Part shown: one piece after another, positions 35,947 through 44,723 of the stretch
Numbering within the stretch: the stretch's first letter is position 1
Layout: every line of letters starts with the position of its first letter
Assembly: GCA_947644545.1 (NCBI GenBank)
Contig: CANRZW010000005.1
Coordinates: forward strand, 62,001-126,000
DNA: 64,000 bases
Reading direction: 5' to 3'
DNA from: an uncultured Lachnospiraceae bacterium
Lineage (GTDB): Bacteria > Bacillota > Clostridia > Lachnospirales > Lachnospiraceae
The notes under the pieces: model-generated
Told to the model about the DNA's origin: nothing
What the model saw: the letters and a program-made list of their open reading frames with translations, nothing else
Databases searched by the model: none
Translations under genes and position numbers: made by a program

Positions 35947-35966
35947 ATATGAACAGTTGAACATAT
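35947..35966 (+). promoter_or_regulatory. SmtB/CzrA-type operator overlapping the arsR transcription start
   Basis: ATATGAACAGTTGAACATAT is an imperfect palindrome (ATATG..CA..TG..CATAT) just downstream of the -10. It has the spacing of the 12-2-12 operators bound by ArsR/SmtB metal sensors and shares ATGAACAGTT with the known smt operator. Binding here would block transcription, so autoregulation by the adjacent sensor is likely. Confidence 0.6.
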
Positions 35967-36080
35967 GTTGGATAAATCTTGCGTACTGTGGCTGCTTCCG
36001 CCTTCGGAAAGCCCCGGCAAAGCAAGTATATAAGCGGACTCGTCCGCTGGAAGTCTGTGAGAAAGGGAAGGTGACAGTGC

Positions 36081-36464
36081 ATGGAAGAAGACGGCAGGAG
36101 AGCAGAAAGTGTAAAGTCCGCTGCGGAGGGGGAATTGTCGGATGCGAGAGAGAATATTATCAGGAATATTCAGGAGCAGCAGCCAGATGATGAGATCCTC
36201 TATGATCTTGCAGAATTATTTAAGGTGTTCGGGGATTCGACCAGGATCAAGATCCTGTATTCCATGTTTGAGAATGAGTTATGTGTCAACGATATCGCCA
36301 GACTGCTGAATTTGAGCCAGTCTTCCGTGAGCCATCAGCTGCGGATCTTAAAGACGTCGAAGCTGGTGAAGTTCAGACGGGAAGGCAAATCTATCTTTTA
36401 TTCGCTGGATGACGAGCATGTGCGGGCGATCATCAGCATGGGGATGGAACATGTTGAAGAGTAA
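36081..36464 (+). CDS. ArsR/SmtB family metal-sensing repressor
   Basis: A 127-residue winged-helix repressor. The DNA-recognition region is ENELCVNDIARLLNLSQSSV, with HQLRILKTSKLVKFRREG after it. The C-terminal helix carries Asp111, His113, His124 and Glu127 (DDEHVRAIISMGMEHVEE), the same D-x-H-x10-H-x2-E set as the alpha-5 zinc site of SmtB. Cys68 in ELCV is the alpha-3 position, but the other Cys ligands of the CadC type are missing, so zinc (or cobalt) is the likely effector. It has an operator-like palindrome at its own promoter and is followed by a small HMA protein gene. The first 35 residues are an extra acidic tail. Confidence 0.88.
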   Translation: MEEDGRRAESVKSAAEGELSDARENIIRNIQEQQPDDEILYDLAELFKVFGDSTRIKILYSMFENELCVNDIARLLNLSQSSVSHQLRILKTSKLVKFRREGKSIFYSLDDEHVRAIISMGMEHVEE

Positions 36465-36553
36465 CGTTAAGGTTCTCCAGCATTCGTTCATGAGCAAGAA
36501 AGCATGGCAGCTGTTCAGGTAAATTGGAGAAGCCAGAAAACGGAGGAATCGGA

Positions 36554-36772
36554 ATGAACAAAACGTATAAGATCGAAGTAGATTGCGCCAACTGTGCAGA
36601 GAAGATGCAGGAGGCGGCTAAGAAGACAGAAGGCGTGGCAGACGCTGTGGTCAGCTTTATGACGCAGAAGATGAAGGTAGAGTTTACTGAGGGCGCTGAC
36701 GAGAAGGCGGTCATGAAGAAGGTGCTCAAGGCCTGCCGGAAGGTAGAGCCTGACTGCGAGATAGAATTATAA
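36554..36772 (+). CDS. Small HMA-domain metal-binding protein
   Basis: A 72-residue stand-alone heavy-metal-associated domain. The metal site is Cys11 and Cys14 in EVDCANCAEKMQ, resembling the N-terminal domains of zinc/cadmium P-type ATPases (DCAxC) more than the MTCxxC of copper chaperones. Start ATG 36554 lies after GGAGGAAT; a TTG at 36524 is less likely. In many Firmicutes an ArsR gene and such an HMA gene precede a P-type ATPase gene; here no ATPase follows, and the next gene is uraA on the other strand. Confidence 0.85.
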   Translation: MNKTYKIEVDCANCAEKMQEAAKKTEGVADAVVSFMTQKMKVEFTEGADEKAVMKKVLKACRKVEPDCEIEL

Positions 36773-36817
36773 AGATAATGGAATAGAAAAGTGCATGATC
36801 TTAAACAGGAAAAAGAA

Positions 36818-36861
36818 GCCGCTGCAGGGTGTTGGTTACATACCCGGCAGCGGCGCTTTCT
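36818..36861. terminator. Bidirectional terminator between hma and uraA
   Basis: GCCGCTGC at 36818-36825 pairs with GCAGCGGC at 36847-36854, with A-rich sequence before it and GCTTTCTTT after it. It can act on both converging transcripts (hma on plus, uraA on minus). Confidence 0.75.
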
Positions 36862-36870
36862 TTAAGAGTG

Positions 36871-38247
36871 TTATTTCTTCTGCGGATTGAAGCTGACGCC
36901 TCTGTTGATATCTCCGCTTGGATTCGCACCGAAAGTATAATCGTTACCCGGCAGGACGGCATTCAGAAGGATACCCGCCAGCGCGGCGATTGCGAGAGAA
37001 GTCAACGTGATGGAGGTGCCGCCCACGGTAAAGGTAAGACCACCGGAGAAACCGAGGCCGCATACGAGGATTACGGCAGCGATAATCAGATTCCTTGATT
37101 TCGTGAAATCCACTTTGTTTTCCACGATGTTTCTCACACCGATGGCGGAGATCATACCGTAGAGGATAAAGCTGACGCCTCCGATGATGGCCGAAGGAAG
37201 AGAGCCGATGATGGCGGCCATCTTCGGAATAAAGCTTAAGATGATGGCATACAGGGCCGCCAGACGGATCACCTTCGGATCGTGAACACCGCTTAATTCC
37301 AGCACGCCTGTGTTCTCTCCGTAAGTCGTGTTGGCGGGGCCGCCAAACAGAGCCGAGAGAGAAGTGGCAAGGCCGTCACCGATCAGCGTGCGGTGCAGGC
37401 CGGGATCCTGCAGGTAATTTTCACCAACGGTTGCGGAGATGGCGGAGATATCACCGATATGTTCCATCATCGTAGCCAGTGCAATGGGCGCCATCACCAG
37501 GATCGCCGTCACATCGAATTTGCAGATAAGGAACGGCGGCAGCCCCACGATAGAGGAGGAAGCGACGCCGGAAAAGTCCAGGATAGCGCTTCCGTCTGCG
37601 TTGGTAAAGCCTGCCGCATTCATGAGCAGCGCCACAAGATAAGAGATCACAACGCCGAGCAGAATGGGGATGATCTTCCACATGCCTTTGCCCCAGATAT
37701 TAAAGATGACGATCACTGCCAGCGCGACCAGCGCCAATAACCAGTTAGAGGAGGCATTGTTCACTGCGGACGGAGCCAGACTTAAACCGATACAGATGAT
37801 GATCGGTCCGGTCACCACAGGGGGCAGGAACCGCATGACCTGTTTCACGCCGACCAGTTTGATCACCAGTGCCAGGATCAGATACAGAATGCCGGCAACC
37901 ACGATACCGCCGCAGGCATAGGGCAGCTTCTCACCGTAGGTCATCCCGGCGAAGATACCGCTGTCTAAGTTTGCCACCGTGGCGAATCCGCCCAGAAAGG
38001 CGAAAGAGGAGCCGAGAAAAGCCGGCACTTTCAGCTTCGAGCAGACATGGAAAAAGAGGGTGCCGATTCCTGCAAAGAACAATGTTACCTGAATCGAAAG
38101 GCCCTCTCCGTTAAAATAGCTGTTGACCAGGATCGGTACAAGAATCGTCGCACCGAACATTGCGAACATGTGCTGCAGTCCAAGCAGCAGCATCTTGGGA
38201 ACGCCAAGGCTCCTTGCGTCGCGAATGGTTTCAAAGTTGTTACTCAT
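36871..38247 (-). CDS. uraA: Uracil permease, NCS2 family
   Basis: A 458-residue proton-coupled nucleobase transporter with about 14 helices. N-terminal DARSLGVPKMLLLGLQHMFA and MFGATILVPILVN are diagnostic; the substrate region includes ALATMMEHIGDISAISATVG (the conserved Glu in the eighth helix) and GGPANTTYGENTGVLELSG. It reads on the minus strand, divergent from upp, with its own promoter and AGAAGGGAGA ribosome site. Together with upp it takes up and traps uracil. Confidence 0.95.
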   Translation of the reverse strand: MSNNFETIRDARSLGVPKMLLLGLQHMFAMFGATILVPILVNSYFNGEGLSIQVTLFFAGIGTLFFHVCSKLKVPAFLGSSFAFLGGFATVANLDSGIFAGMTYGEKLPYACGGIVVAGILYLILALVIKLVGVKQVMRFLPPVVTGPIIICIGLSLAPSAVNNASSNWLLALVALAVIVIFNIWGKGMWKIIPILLGVVISYLVALLMNAAGFTNADGSAILDFSGVASSSIVGLPPFLICKFDVTAILVMAPIALATMMEHIGDISAISATVGENYLQDPGLHRTLIGDGLATSLSALFGGPANTTYGENTGVLELSGVHDPKVIRLAALYAIILSFIPKMAAIIGSLPSAIIGGVSFILYGMISAIGVRNIVENKVDFTKSRNLIIAAVILVCGLGFSGGLTFTVGGTSITLTSLAIAALAGILLNAVLPGNDYTFGANPSGDINRGVSFNPQKK

Positions 38248-38304
38248 TATAAATCTCCCTTCTCATAATGTATCATCTGTTGGATTAACAGGTAGCCTAA
38301 AGAG

Positions 38305-38333
38305 ATTATAAAGACTGTAGTCCTTTTTGGCAA
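38305..38333 (-). promoter_or_regulatory. Sigma-A type promoter for uraA
   Basis: On the minus strand TTGCCA (38328-38333) and a perfect TATAAT (38305-38310) are 17 bases apart. The leader of about 50 bases has a small CTGTT-AACAG hairpin. No PyrR attenuator was found. Confidence 0.75.
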
Positions 38334-38370
38334 GCAAATTGTGAAACTCTGGGAAAACAGATAAAAGTTG

Positions 38371-38399
38371 TTGACTTAAACGTCAGAAATCATTACTAT
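38371..38399 (+). promoter_or_regulatory. Sigma-A type promoter for upp
   Basis: TTGACT at 38371-38376, a 17-base spacer and TACTAT at 38394-38399. It is back to back with the uraA promoter, with 37 bases between the two -35 boxes. The leader is about 80 bases. Confidence 0.75.
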
Positions 38400-38487
38400 C
38401 TATAGATAGGAGTAACCATAGAAGATACTTGTACCCGCTTGTCAGGGGCAGGAAACATTTGTGTCGGGGAAGAAAAGAGGACGAAAG

Positions 38488-39126
38488 ATGGAGAAGAAGG
38501 AAAACGTATTTATTATGGATCATCCGCTGATACAACACAAGATTTCCCATATCAGGGATATCAACACGGGAACCAATGAGTTCCGCAAATGTATCGAGGA
38601 GATCGCGATGCTGATGGGATATGAGGCGCTCAGGGATCTGCCTCTGGAGAACGTGGAGGTGGAGACACCGATCGAGAAGTGCATGACCCCCATGCTGGCG
38701 GGCAAGAAGCTGGCCGTGGTACCGATCTTAAGAGCAGGACTGGGCATGGTCAATGGTATCCTGGCACTGGTGCCCAGCGCGAAGGTGGGACACATTGGAC
38801 TGTACAGAGATCCCGAGACGCATGAACCGCATGAATATTATTGTAAGCTGCCTGAGCCGATCGATTTAAGAACGATCGTGGTGGTTGATCCGATGCTTGC
38901 TACGGGCGGTTCCGGTTCCGAGGCGGTGGACTTTATCAAGCAGCACGGCGGCAAGAATATCAAATTCATGTGCATTATCGCTGCGCCGGAAGGGCTGGAG
39001 CGTCTGAAAAAGGATCATCCGGATATTCAGATCTATGTGGGACATCTGGATCGCTGCCTGAATGAGCACGCTTATATCTGTCCGGGTCTGGGAGATGCCG
39101 GAGACAGGATTTTTGGTACCAGATAA
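38488..39126 (+). CDS. upp: Uracil phosphoribosyltransferase
   Basis: A 212-residue enzyme making UMP from uracil and PRPP. N-terminal [18 protein letters not shown] is diagnostic; the PRPP loop is in [20 protein letters not shown], and the C-terminal [12 protein letters not shown] is standard. Start ATG 38488 follows AAGAGG by seven bases; a GTG at 38461 is in frame but less likely. It works with the divergently read permease. Confidence 0.96.
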   Translation: MEKKENVFIMDHPLIQHKISHIRDINTGTNEFRKCIEEIAMLMGYEALRDLPLENVEVETPIEKCMTPMLAGKKLAVVPILRAGLGMVNGILALVPSAKVGHIGLYRDPETHEPHEYYCKLPEPIDLRTIVVVDPMLATGGSGSEAVDFIKQHGGKNIKFMCIIAAPEGLERLKKDHPDIQIYVGHLDRCLNEHAYICPGLGDAGDRIFGTR

Positions 39127-39170
39127 GGCAGGTCTGGGGATAAAATGTATGACCGGAGGAAATATTTGTG

Positions 39171-39854
39171 ATGACTGGGAAGGAAGTCTCGAAGATTCGG
39201 GACGTTTTCCGATGTAATAAAATAGCGATCTTGTGTGCTGTCCTGCTGTGTAGTCTTTTGCTCACGGCTTGTAGAGAGGATGAGGAGCTGACGGCGTATC
39301 AGGCGGATATGAGTCTGTTTTTTGAACATATCGCTTCTTACCACGAAGGCATGAATGCGATCGACGCTTCCGCTCCGGATGCGAAGAATCAGCTGCTGTC
39401 TTATCTGGATCAGCTGGAGGCAGAATTCACCTGGATGGCAGAGCTTACCGTGCCGGACGAGTTCTCGGCAGTGGACAGTCTGGCGGATGAAGCGGACGAG
39501 AATATGCGTCAGGCGGTGGCGCTTTACCACAGCGCCTATGAGGCGGAAATCTTTGACGAACCGACGGCGCAGGCGGCCAGAGAGTATTATGACAGAGCCA
39601 ATATCCGCATCCAGTATATTATCTCTATCCTGCACGGGGAGATCCCGGAAGGCGAGGGAATCACTTACACGGAGGAGAGCGGCATCCTGGGCGGCGGCTA
39701 TCTGAATAAAGAGAAAGAAGAAGACGGGGAAGCCGGTGAAGAGATGCCCGCAGAGACAGGTACAGATGCCGAAACAGAAGACGGGGCGGATAATTTCGAT
39801 ACGGATGATACCGTTTTCTATGAGGAACCTGAGGAACCGCAGGCAGAAGAATAA
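39171..39854 (+). CDS. Predicted lipoprotein of unknown function
   Basis: A 227-residue protein with an N-terminal basic and hydrophobic signal segment ending in the lipobox LLLTAC (Cys34). Residues 40-165 are predicted mainly helical, with ADMSLFFEHIASYHEGMNAI and a repeated D/E-rich pattern. The last 50 residues are a low-complexity acidic tail. It would be fixed to the outer face of the membrane. The family is not recognised. A GTG at 39168 is equally close to the GGAGGA ribosome site. It precedes metH by 38 bases, so it may share its operon, though no link in function is visible. Confidence 0.7.
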   Translation: MTGKEVSKIRDVFRCNKIAILCAVLLCSLLLTACREDEELTAYQADMSLFFEHIASYHEGMNAIDASAPDAKNQLLSYLDQLEAEFTWMAELTVPDEFSAVDSLADEADENMRQAVALYHSAYEAEIFDEPTAQAAREYYDRANIRIQYIISILHGEIPEGEGITYTEESGILGGGYLNKEKEEDGEAGEEMPAETGTDAETEDGADNFDTDDTVFYEEPEEPQAEE

Positions 39855-39892
39855 TGCGCCGTCATTTTCAACACAGGAGAGTACATTAGCGA

Positions 39893-42391
39893 ATGAAGAA
39901 ACAGGAATTTCAAGCATTGCTCAAAGAAAAGCCCCTTTTGCTGGATGGAGCAACAGGGTCGAACCTGCAGCAGAAGGGAATGCCTACGGGGGTATGCCCG
40001 GAGAAATGGATTCTGGAGAACAGGGAGATTCTGATAAGACTTCAGCAGGATTTCGTGGATGCAGGTTCCAATATCGTGTATGCACCCACGTTTACGGCCA
40101 ACCGTATCAAACTGGCGGAGTACGGACTGGAAGAGCAGGTACGCCGGCTCAACCACGATCTGGTGGCATTGTCTAAGGAAGCCGTCGGGGACAGAGCGCT
40201 GGTGGCGGGAGATATTACCATGACAAGCGCACAGCTGGCGCCGATGGGAACTCTCGATTTTGAAGAATTAATCAATGTCTATAAGGAGCAGATCACTTAT
40301 CTGGCACAGGCCGGGGTGGATCTTCTGGTGGTGGAGACGATGATGAGCCTGCAGGAGACCAGGGCGGCCCTGATCGCAGCGAAAGAAGTCTGTGATCTGC
40401 CGGTGATGGCTACCATGACCTTTGAGTCGGACGGCAGGACCTTGTACGGAACCGATGCGGTGACGGCGGCGGTGACGCTGGAGAGCCTGGGCGCCGATGC
40501 GGTGGGAACCAACTGTTCTACGGGTCCTGATAAAATGGCGGATATCATCCGCCGGATGGCCGAGGTGACCTCCATACCGATCATCGCCAAGCCCAACGCC
40601 GGGCTGCCTTCCCTTGACCGGAACAAAAACACGGTCTATGACATGGAGCCGGCCGCTTTTGGCGAGAGCATGAAGGAACTCGTGGAAGCCGGCGCTTCCA
40701 TCGTGGGTGGCTGCTGCGGAACGACACCCGCTCATATCCGGGCGCTGAAGGAAGCGGTAGGCGTCATGCATCTGACACCCCGTCATAAACCGGAGAAGCG
40801 TTTCCTGACAAGCGAACGGCAGACGGTGGCCTTCGGTCTGGATGATAACTTTCTTATCGTCGGGGAGCGGATCAACCCAACCGGCAAGAAGAAGCTGCAG
40901 GAACAGCTGCGGGCCGGTTCCATGGAGATGGTGGCCGATTTCGCCGAAGAACAGGAAGCCTGCGGTGCGGGTATTCTGGATATCAATATGGGGATGGGCG
41001 GCATTGACGAGAAGTCGATGATGTTAAAGTCCATCGAGACTGTGGGGGGAATCACGAATCTTCCCCTTTCGCTGGATTCCAGCCATGTGGACGTGCTGGA
41101 AGCGGCGCTTCGCAGGTATCCCGGCCGGGCGCTGATCAATTCCATCTCTTATGAAAAGGCTAAAGTGGACGCGCTGTTACCGATTGCAAAGAAGTACGGT
41201 GCCATGTTCGTTCTTCTGCCGCTGTCGGATGCGGGCCTGCCGGACAGTCTGCAGGAGAAGATCGATATTATAGAGAAGATACAGGAACGGGCCTACGCTC
41301 TTGGTATGGATAAAGAGGATATCGTGGTGGACGGTCTGGTAACCACGGTGGGCGCTAACAGGAAGGCGGCCCTGGAAACATTGGAGACGATCCGCTATTG
41401 CAAGGAAAGAGGACTGGCAACGATCTGCGGCCTTTCCAATATTTCCTTCGGCCTGCCGGAGCGCAGCTTTGTCAACACCACCTTCCTGACCATGGCGATC
41501 CAGGCCGGTCTGACTATGGCCATCGCCAATCCGTCGCAGGAACTGCTTGTCAGCTGTGCCTTCGCTTCGGATCTCCTCCTTGGGAAAAAGGAGGCCGATC
41601 TGCGCTATATTCAGCTGATGGATGCGGTGAAAGCCAAACGGGAGGCGCTTGGATGCGTCCGGACGCAGAACACCGGCATACGTATTCGGCAGACAGCGGC
41701 CGGTCCGGCACAGGCCGGTACCATTAAGGACAAGCTGTATGCCGACGTACTGAAAGGCAGCGGCAGCGTTATTGTGGAGGATACGAAGCAGGCGCTGGAG
41801 GAGGGTCATGCGGCGAAAGCGATCCTGGACGATATCTTACTGCCGGCCATCAATGAGGTGGGAGAACTTTTTGACAAGGGAAAATATTTCCTGCCCCAGC
41901 TGATCGCCAGCGCGGAAGCCATGAAAGCCTCCATAGAGTATCTGGAGCCTGTTTTGGCAAAAGATCGTTCCGATCAGGAGATGGCTACGGTGGTGATCGC
42001 TACCGTGGAAGGCGATATTCATGACATCGGCAAGAACCTGGTGGCGCTGATGCTCAAGAATTACGGTTTTCGGGTGATCGATCTGGGGAAGGACGTACCG
42101 AAAGAGAAAATCATCGAGGCGGCAAAAGAACATCATGCGCAGGTGATCGCACTGTCAGCGCTGATGACGACTACCATGCAGCAGATGCAGCATGTGATCG
42201 ATTATGCCAGAGAACAGCAGATAGATGCCAAGATCATTGTGGGCGGCGCCGTGATCACCCAGGAATATGCGGATGAGATCGGTGCGGACGGATATTCCAG
42301 GGATGCCGCGGATGCCGTAAAGCTGACGAAACGAATCTTGTTCTCCGATACGGAACAACGGCAGGATATGGCCGGCAGCTGCTGTCAATGA
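39893..42391 (+). CDS. metH: B12-dependent methionine synthase (MetH without activation domain)
   Basis: An 832-residue modular enzyme. Homocysteine-binding zinc domain: residues 1-300, with GATGSNLQQKGM at the start, a Cys in GTNCSTGP and the Cys pair in GGCCGTTPAH. Methyl-THF (pterin) domain: about 325-590 (IVGERINPTGKKK; ILDINMGMGGID). Cobalamin cap and binding modules: about 610-820, with EGDIHDIGKNLVALMLKNYG providing the lower-axial His. The C-terminal SAM-dependent reactivation domain of the 1,227-residue Escherichia coli enzyme is missing, as is common in Clostridia, where a separate reactivating protein may serve. It makes methionine from homocysteine and methyl-THF. No cobalamin riboswitch is visible in the 38-base gap upstream. 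Confidence 0.92.
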   Translation: MKKQEFQALLKEKPLLLDGATGSNLQQKGMPTGVCPEKWILENREILIRLQQDFVDAGSNIVYAPTFTANRIKLAEYGLEEQVRRLNHDLVALSKEAVGDRALVAGDITMTSAQLAPMGTLDFEELINVYKEQITYLAQAGVDLLVVETMMSLQETRAALIAAKEVCDLPVMATMTFESDGRTLYGTDAVTAAVTLESLGADAVGTNCSTGPDKMADIIRRMAEVTSIPIIAKPNAGLPSLDRNKNTVYDMEPAAFGESMKELVEAGASIVGGCCGTTPAHIRALKEAVGVMHLTPRHKPEKRFLTSERQTVAFGLDDNFLIVGERINPTGKKKLQEQLRAGSMEMVADFAEEQEACGAGILDINMGMGGIDEKSMMLKSIETVGGITNLPLSLDSSHVDVLEAALRRYPGRALINSISYEKAKVDALLPIAKKYGAMFVLLPLSDAGLPDSLQEKIDIIEKIQERAYALGMDKEDIVVDGLVTTVGANRKAALETLETIRYCKERGLATICGLSNISFGLPERSFVNTTFLTMAIQAGLTMAIANPSQELLVSCAFASDLLLGKKEADLRYIQLMDAVKAKREALGCVRTQNTGIRIRQTAAGPAQAGTIKDKLYADVLKGSGSVIVEDTKQALEEGHAAKAILDDILLPAINEVGELFDKGKYFLPQLIASAEAMKASIEYLEPVLAKDRSDQEMATVVIATVEGDIHDIGKNLVALMLKNYGFRVIDLGKDVPKEKIIEAAKEHHAQVIALSALMTTTMQQMQHVIDYAREQQIDAKIIVGGAVITQEYADEIGADGYSRDAADAVKLTKRILFSDTEQRQDMAGSCCQ

Positions 42392-42431
42392 GGAAGATGA
42401 TTCTATAAATGAAGAAAAGGGAGAGTGGACT

Positions 42432-44048
42432 ATGTTAGGTGCAGACGCGATCGTAAAATGTCTGGAAGAAGAAGGTGTAAAGTATGTATTCGGTTATCCG
42501 GGGGTGGCCATATGCCCTTTCTACAACAGTATCCTAAATTCCCCGGTTGAGACGATATTAATCCGCACGGAGCAGAATGCCGCACATGCGGCCAGCGGTT
42601 TTGCCCGGGTGACGGGACAGGTGGGCGTTTGTGCCGTTACATCCGGTCCCGGCGCCACGAATGTGATCACCGGCATCGCGACGGCTTTTGCGGACAGCAT
42701 ACCGCTTGTATGCATCACGGGACAGGTGAACAGCGAACTGATCGGTTCCGATGTGTTCCAGGAGGCGGATATCACCGGTGCGGTGGAGTCTTTTGTCAAA
42801 TACAGCTATCTGGTCAAAGATGCGGCCGAGATACCGCGGATCTTCAAGGAGGCGTTTTACATCGCCAATTCCGGCAGGAAAGGACCGGTGCTTATCGATG
42901 TACCCATCGACATCCAGAATGCGGTTGTGGGTAAGTTCAAGTATCCGGAAGAGGTCAGCCTGCGCACCTATAAGCCGACCATCAAGGGACATGCGGTACA
43001 GATTCAGAAGGTGGTTAAGGAACTGTCCAAAGCGAAACGCCCGATCATCTGTGTGGGCGGTGGAGTGCTTTTAAGTGAAGCCGTAACGGAATTCAGGTCT
43101 TTCGTGGACAAACACCGGGTGCCGGTAGTTTCCACGATGATGGGCATCAGCGTCATGCCCACCAGACATCCGTTGTATTACGGTATGGTTGGGAATAACG
43201 GACATCCCTATGCCAACCGGGCCATGAACGAATCGGATCTGCTCATCATGGTGGGCGCCAGAGTGGCGGACCGGGCGATCAGCCAGCCGGATCTGATTAC
43301 GGAAAACAAAGTACTGGTACATATCGATGTGGATCCTGCGGAGATCGGTAAGAATGTAGGACCTACCATCCCTTTGGTGGGTGACGCAAAGCATATTTTT
43401 GAAGATTTTAACAGGGAATCTTTTGTCTGCGAACATGAGGAATGGATCGGTACGCTGGATGCCTACCGCGCCGGCATGGCACGGGTGCGGAAACCCGATC
43501 CGGCTTATGTGGATCCGGCCGAATTTATCCGGATGCTTTCGGAGGCCATGGAGGAGGATGCTGTCTACGTGGCGGATGTAGGTCAAAACCAGATCTGGTC
43601 CTGCAATTATCACGTAGTCAAAAACGGACGCTTCCTGACCACGGGCGGCATGGGAACCATGGGCTATTCCATTCCGGCGGCTATGGGCGCCAAGCTGGCA
43701 GCGCCGGACAAACAGGTGGTGGCCGTATGCGGCGACGGTTCGTTCCAGATGTCCATGATGGAACTGGCAACCATGCGGCAGTTCCATGTGCCGGTGAAGA
43801 TCATCGTGCTCAAGAATAATTACCTCGGCATGGTAAGAGAATTCCAGCATTATACTTATAAAGACAATTATTCCGTGGTGGACCTGTCGGGAAGCCCGGA
43901 TCTGGAAAAGCTGACTTCGGCCTATGACATGAAATTTATGCGGCTGCATACGATGGAGCGCGCTAAGGAGACGATCGAAGAATTTCTGGCGAAAGATGAG
44001 TCTGTGCTGTTAGAGTGTATCATCGACCCGATGGATCTGGTAAAATAG
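42432..44048 (+). CDS. ilvB: Acetolactate synthase large subunit (IlvB-like)
   Basis: A 538-residue thiamine pyrophosphate enzyme that forms acetolactate or acetohydroxybutyrate. The catalytic Glu is in RTEQNAAHAASGFAR, SGPGATNVITGIATAFADSI follows, and the TPP-Mg motif is GDGSFQMSMMELATM ending in NN. The length is close to the family norm of about 550-570. It is followed by two small-subunit genes and ilvC, confirming a biosynthetic role in valine, leucine and isoleucine. The FAD-region identity to catabolic AlsS is lower than to IlvB by motif reading. Confidence 0.93.
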   Translation: MLGADAIVKCLEEEGVKYVFGYPGVAICPFYNSILNSPVETILIRTEQNAAHAASGFARVTGQVGVCAVTSGPGATNVITGIATAFADSIPLVCITGQVNSELIGSDVFQEADITGAVESFVKYSYLVKDAAEIPRIFKEAFYIANSGRKGPVLIDVPIDIQNAVVGKFKYPEEVSLRTYKPTIKGHAVQIQKVVKELSKAKRPIICVGGGVLLSEAVTEFRSFVDKHRVPVVSTMMGISVMPTRHPLYYGMVGNNGHPYANRAMNESDLLIMVGARVADRAISQPDLITENKVLVHIDVDPAEIGKNVGPTIPLVGDAKHIFEDFNRESFVCEHEEWIGTLDAYRAGMARVRKPDPAYVDPAEFIRMLSEAMEEDAVYVADVGQNQIWSCNYHVVKNGRFLTTGGMGTMGYSIPAAMGAKLAAPDKQVVAVCGDGSFQMSMMELATMRQFHVPVKIIVLKNNYLGMVREFQHYTYKDNYSVVDLSGSPDLEKLTSAYDMKFMRLHTMERAKETIEEFLAKDESVLLECIIDPMDLVK

Positions 44049-44129
44049 CCAAGTATCGGGAACCGTTGCGTTTTAAGCAGATAAGGATGAAAGAGCGGCA
44101 ATATATGCGCGTAGAAATGGGGATGGAAG

Positions 44130-44618
44130 ATGAAGAAAATATATTCGGTTTTGGTGGAAAACAGATCCGGTGTTCTCTGCAAGGTGTCCGGACTTTTTTC
44201 CAGAAGATCTTTTAATATTGACAGTCTGGCGGTGGGAGAGACCGACGATCCCACAACTTCCTGTATGACAATTGTCAGCAGCGGCGACGAGCGGACGCTG
44301 GAGCAGATCGAGAAACAGCTGAATAAGAAGCTGGATGTCTTCAAGGTAAAGACCTTTGACGAGACAGCCAGCATCAGCAGGGAATTGATGTTAATGAAGG
44401 TCAAATATAACAAGGGCAATCGTCGGGATATCATGGAGACGTGCGAGATCATGAAAGCGCAGATCGTGGATATGTCCAGGAAGACGATGATCATTCAGAT
44501 TTGTGACGTGCCGGAGCGGATCCAGCTGTTCATCGGCATGATGCAGTCGATCAGTATCGTGGAAGTGGCGCGTACCGGGACATTGGCACTGCAGAAATGC
44601 CTGGAAACGGATAATTAG
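44130..44618 (+). CDS. ilvN: Acetolactate synthase small subunit, first copy
   Basis: A 162-residue regulatory subunit. An N-terminal ACT domain (KIYSVLVENRSGVLCKVSGL, then FSRRSFNIDSL) is followed by a C-terminal half ending IVEVARTGTLAL. Residues Asn11, Gly14 and Asn29, used for valine feedback in characterised homologues, are kept. It lies 82 bases after ilvB, so it is the likely direct partner. It diverges clearly from the second copy 105 bases downstream, and the C-terminal segment LQKCLETDN differs from the usual GLSRG ending. Confidence 0.9.
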   Translation: MKKIYSVLVENRSGVLCKVSGLFSRRSFNIDSLAVGETDDPTTSCMTIVSSGDERTLEQIEKQLNKKLDVFKVKTFDETASISRELMLMKVKYNKGNRRDIMETCEIMKAQIVDMSRKTMIIQICDVPERIQLFIGMMQSISIVEVARTGTLALQKCLETDN

Positions 44619-44644
44619 TAGTAAACTCTAAGAAACAACAGTTA

Positions 44645-44673
44645 TTGACTTTTGTCTGGTAAATTGTTAAAAT
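44645..44673 (+). promoter_or_regulatory. Internal sigma-A type promoter before the second ilvN copy
   Basis: TTGACT at 44645-44650, a 17-base spacer and TAAAAT at 44668-44673. It would start transcription near 44680, right before a dyad, and could drive the second ilvN copy, ilvC and the TetR gene. Confidence 0.65.
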
Positions 44674-44684
44674 AATGGACAGCG

Positions 44685-44705
44685 TGTGACAGGTAAGTTG
44701 TCACA
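44685..44705 (+). promoter_or_regulatory. Perfect dyad at the start of the second ilvN leader
   Basis: TGTGACA at 44685-44691 and TGTCACA at 44699-44705 form a perfect inverted repeat with a seven-base centre, just downstream of the expected transcript start. It could be a repressor operator or a small leader hairpin. Confidence 0.55.
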
Positions 44706-44723
44706 GGCGGAAAGGTTTACTTT

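Noticed and set aside
36829-37098. A plus-strand frame after the HMA gene
   Set aside because: It lies inside the uraA coding region on the opposite strand and inside the terminator; the minus-strand gene is clear.
38248-38487. PyrR-type attenuator in the uraA/upp region
   Set aside because: The leaders have no PyrR-binding consensus or terminator and antiterminator pair; only two good promoters are visible.
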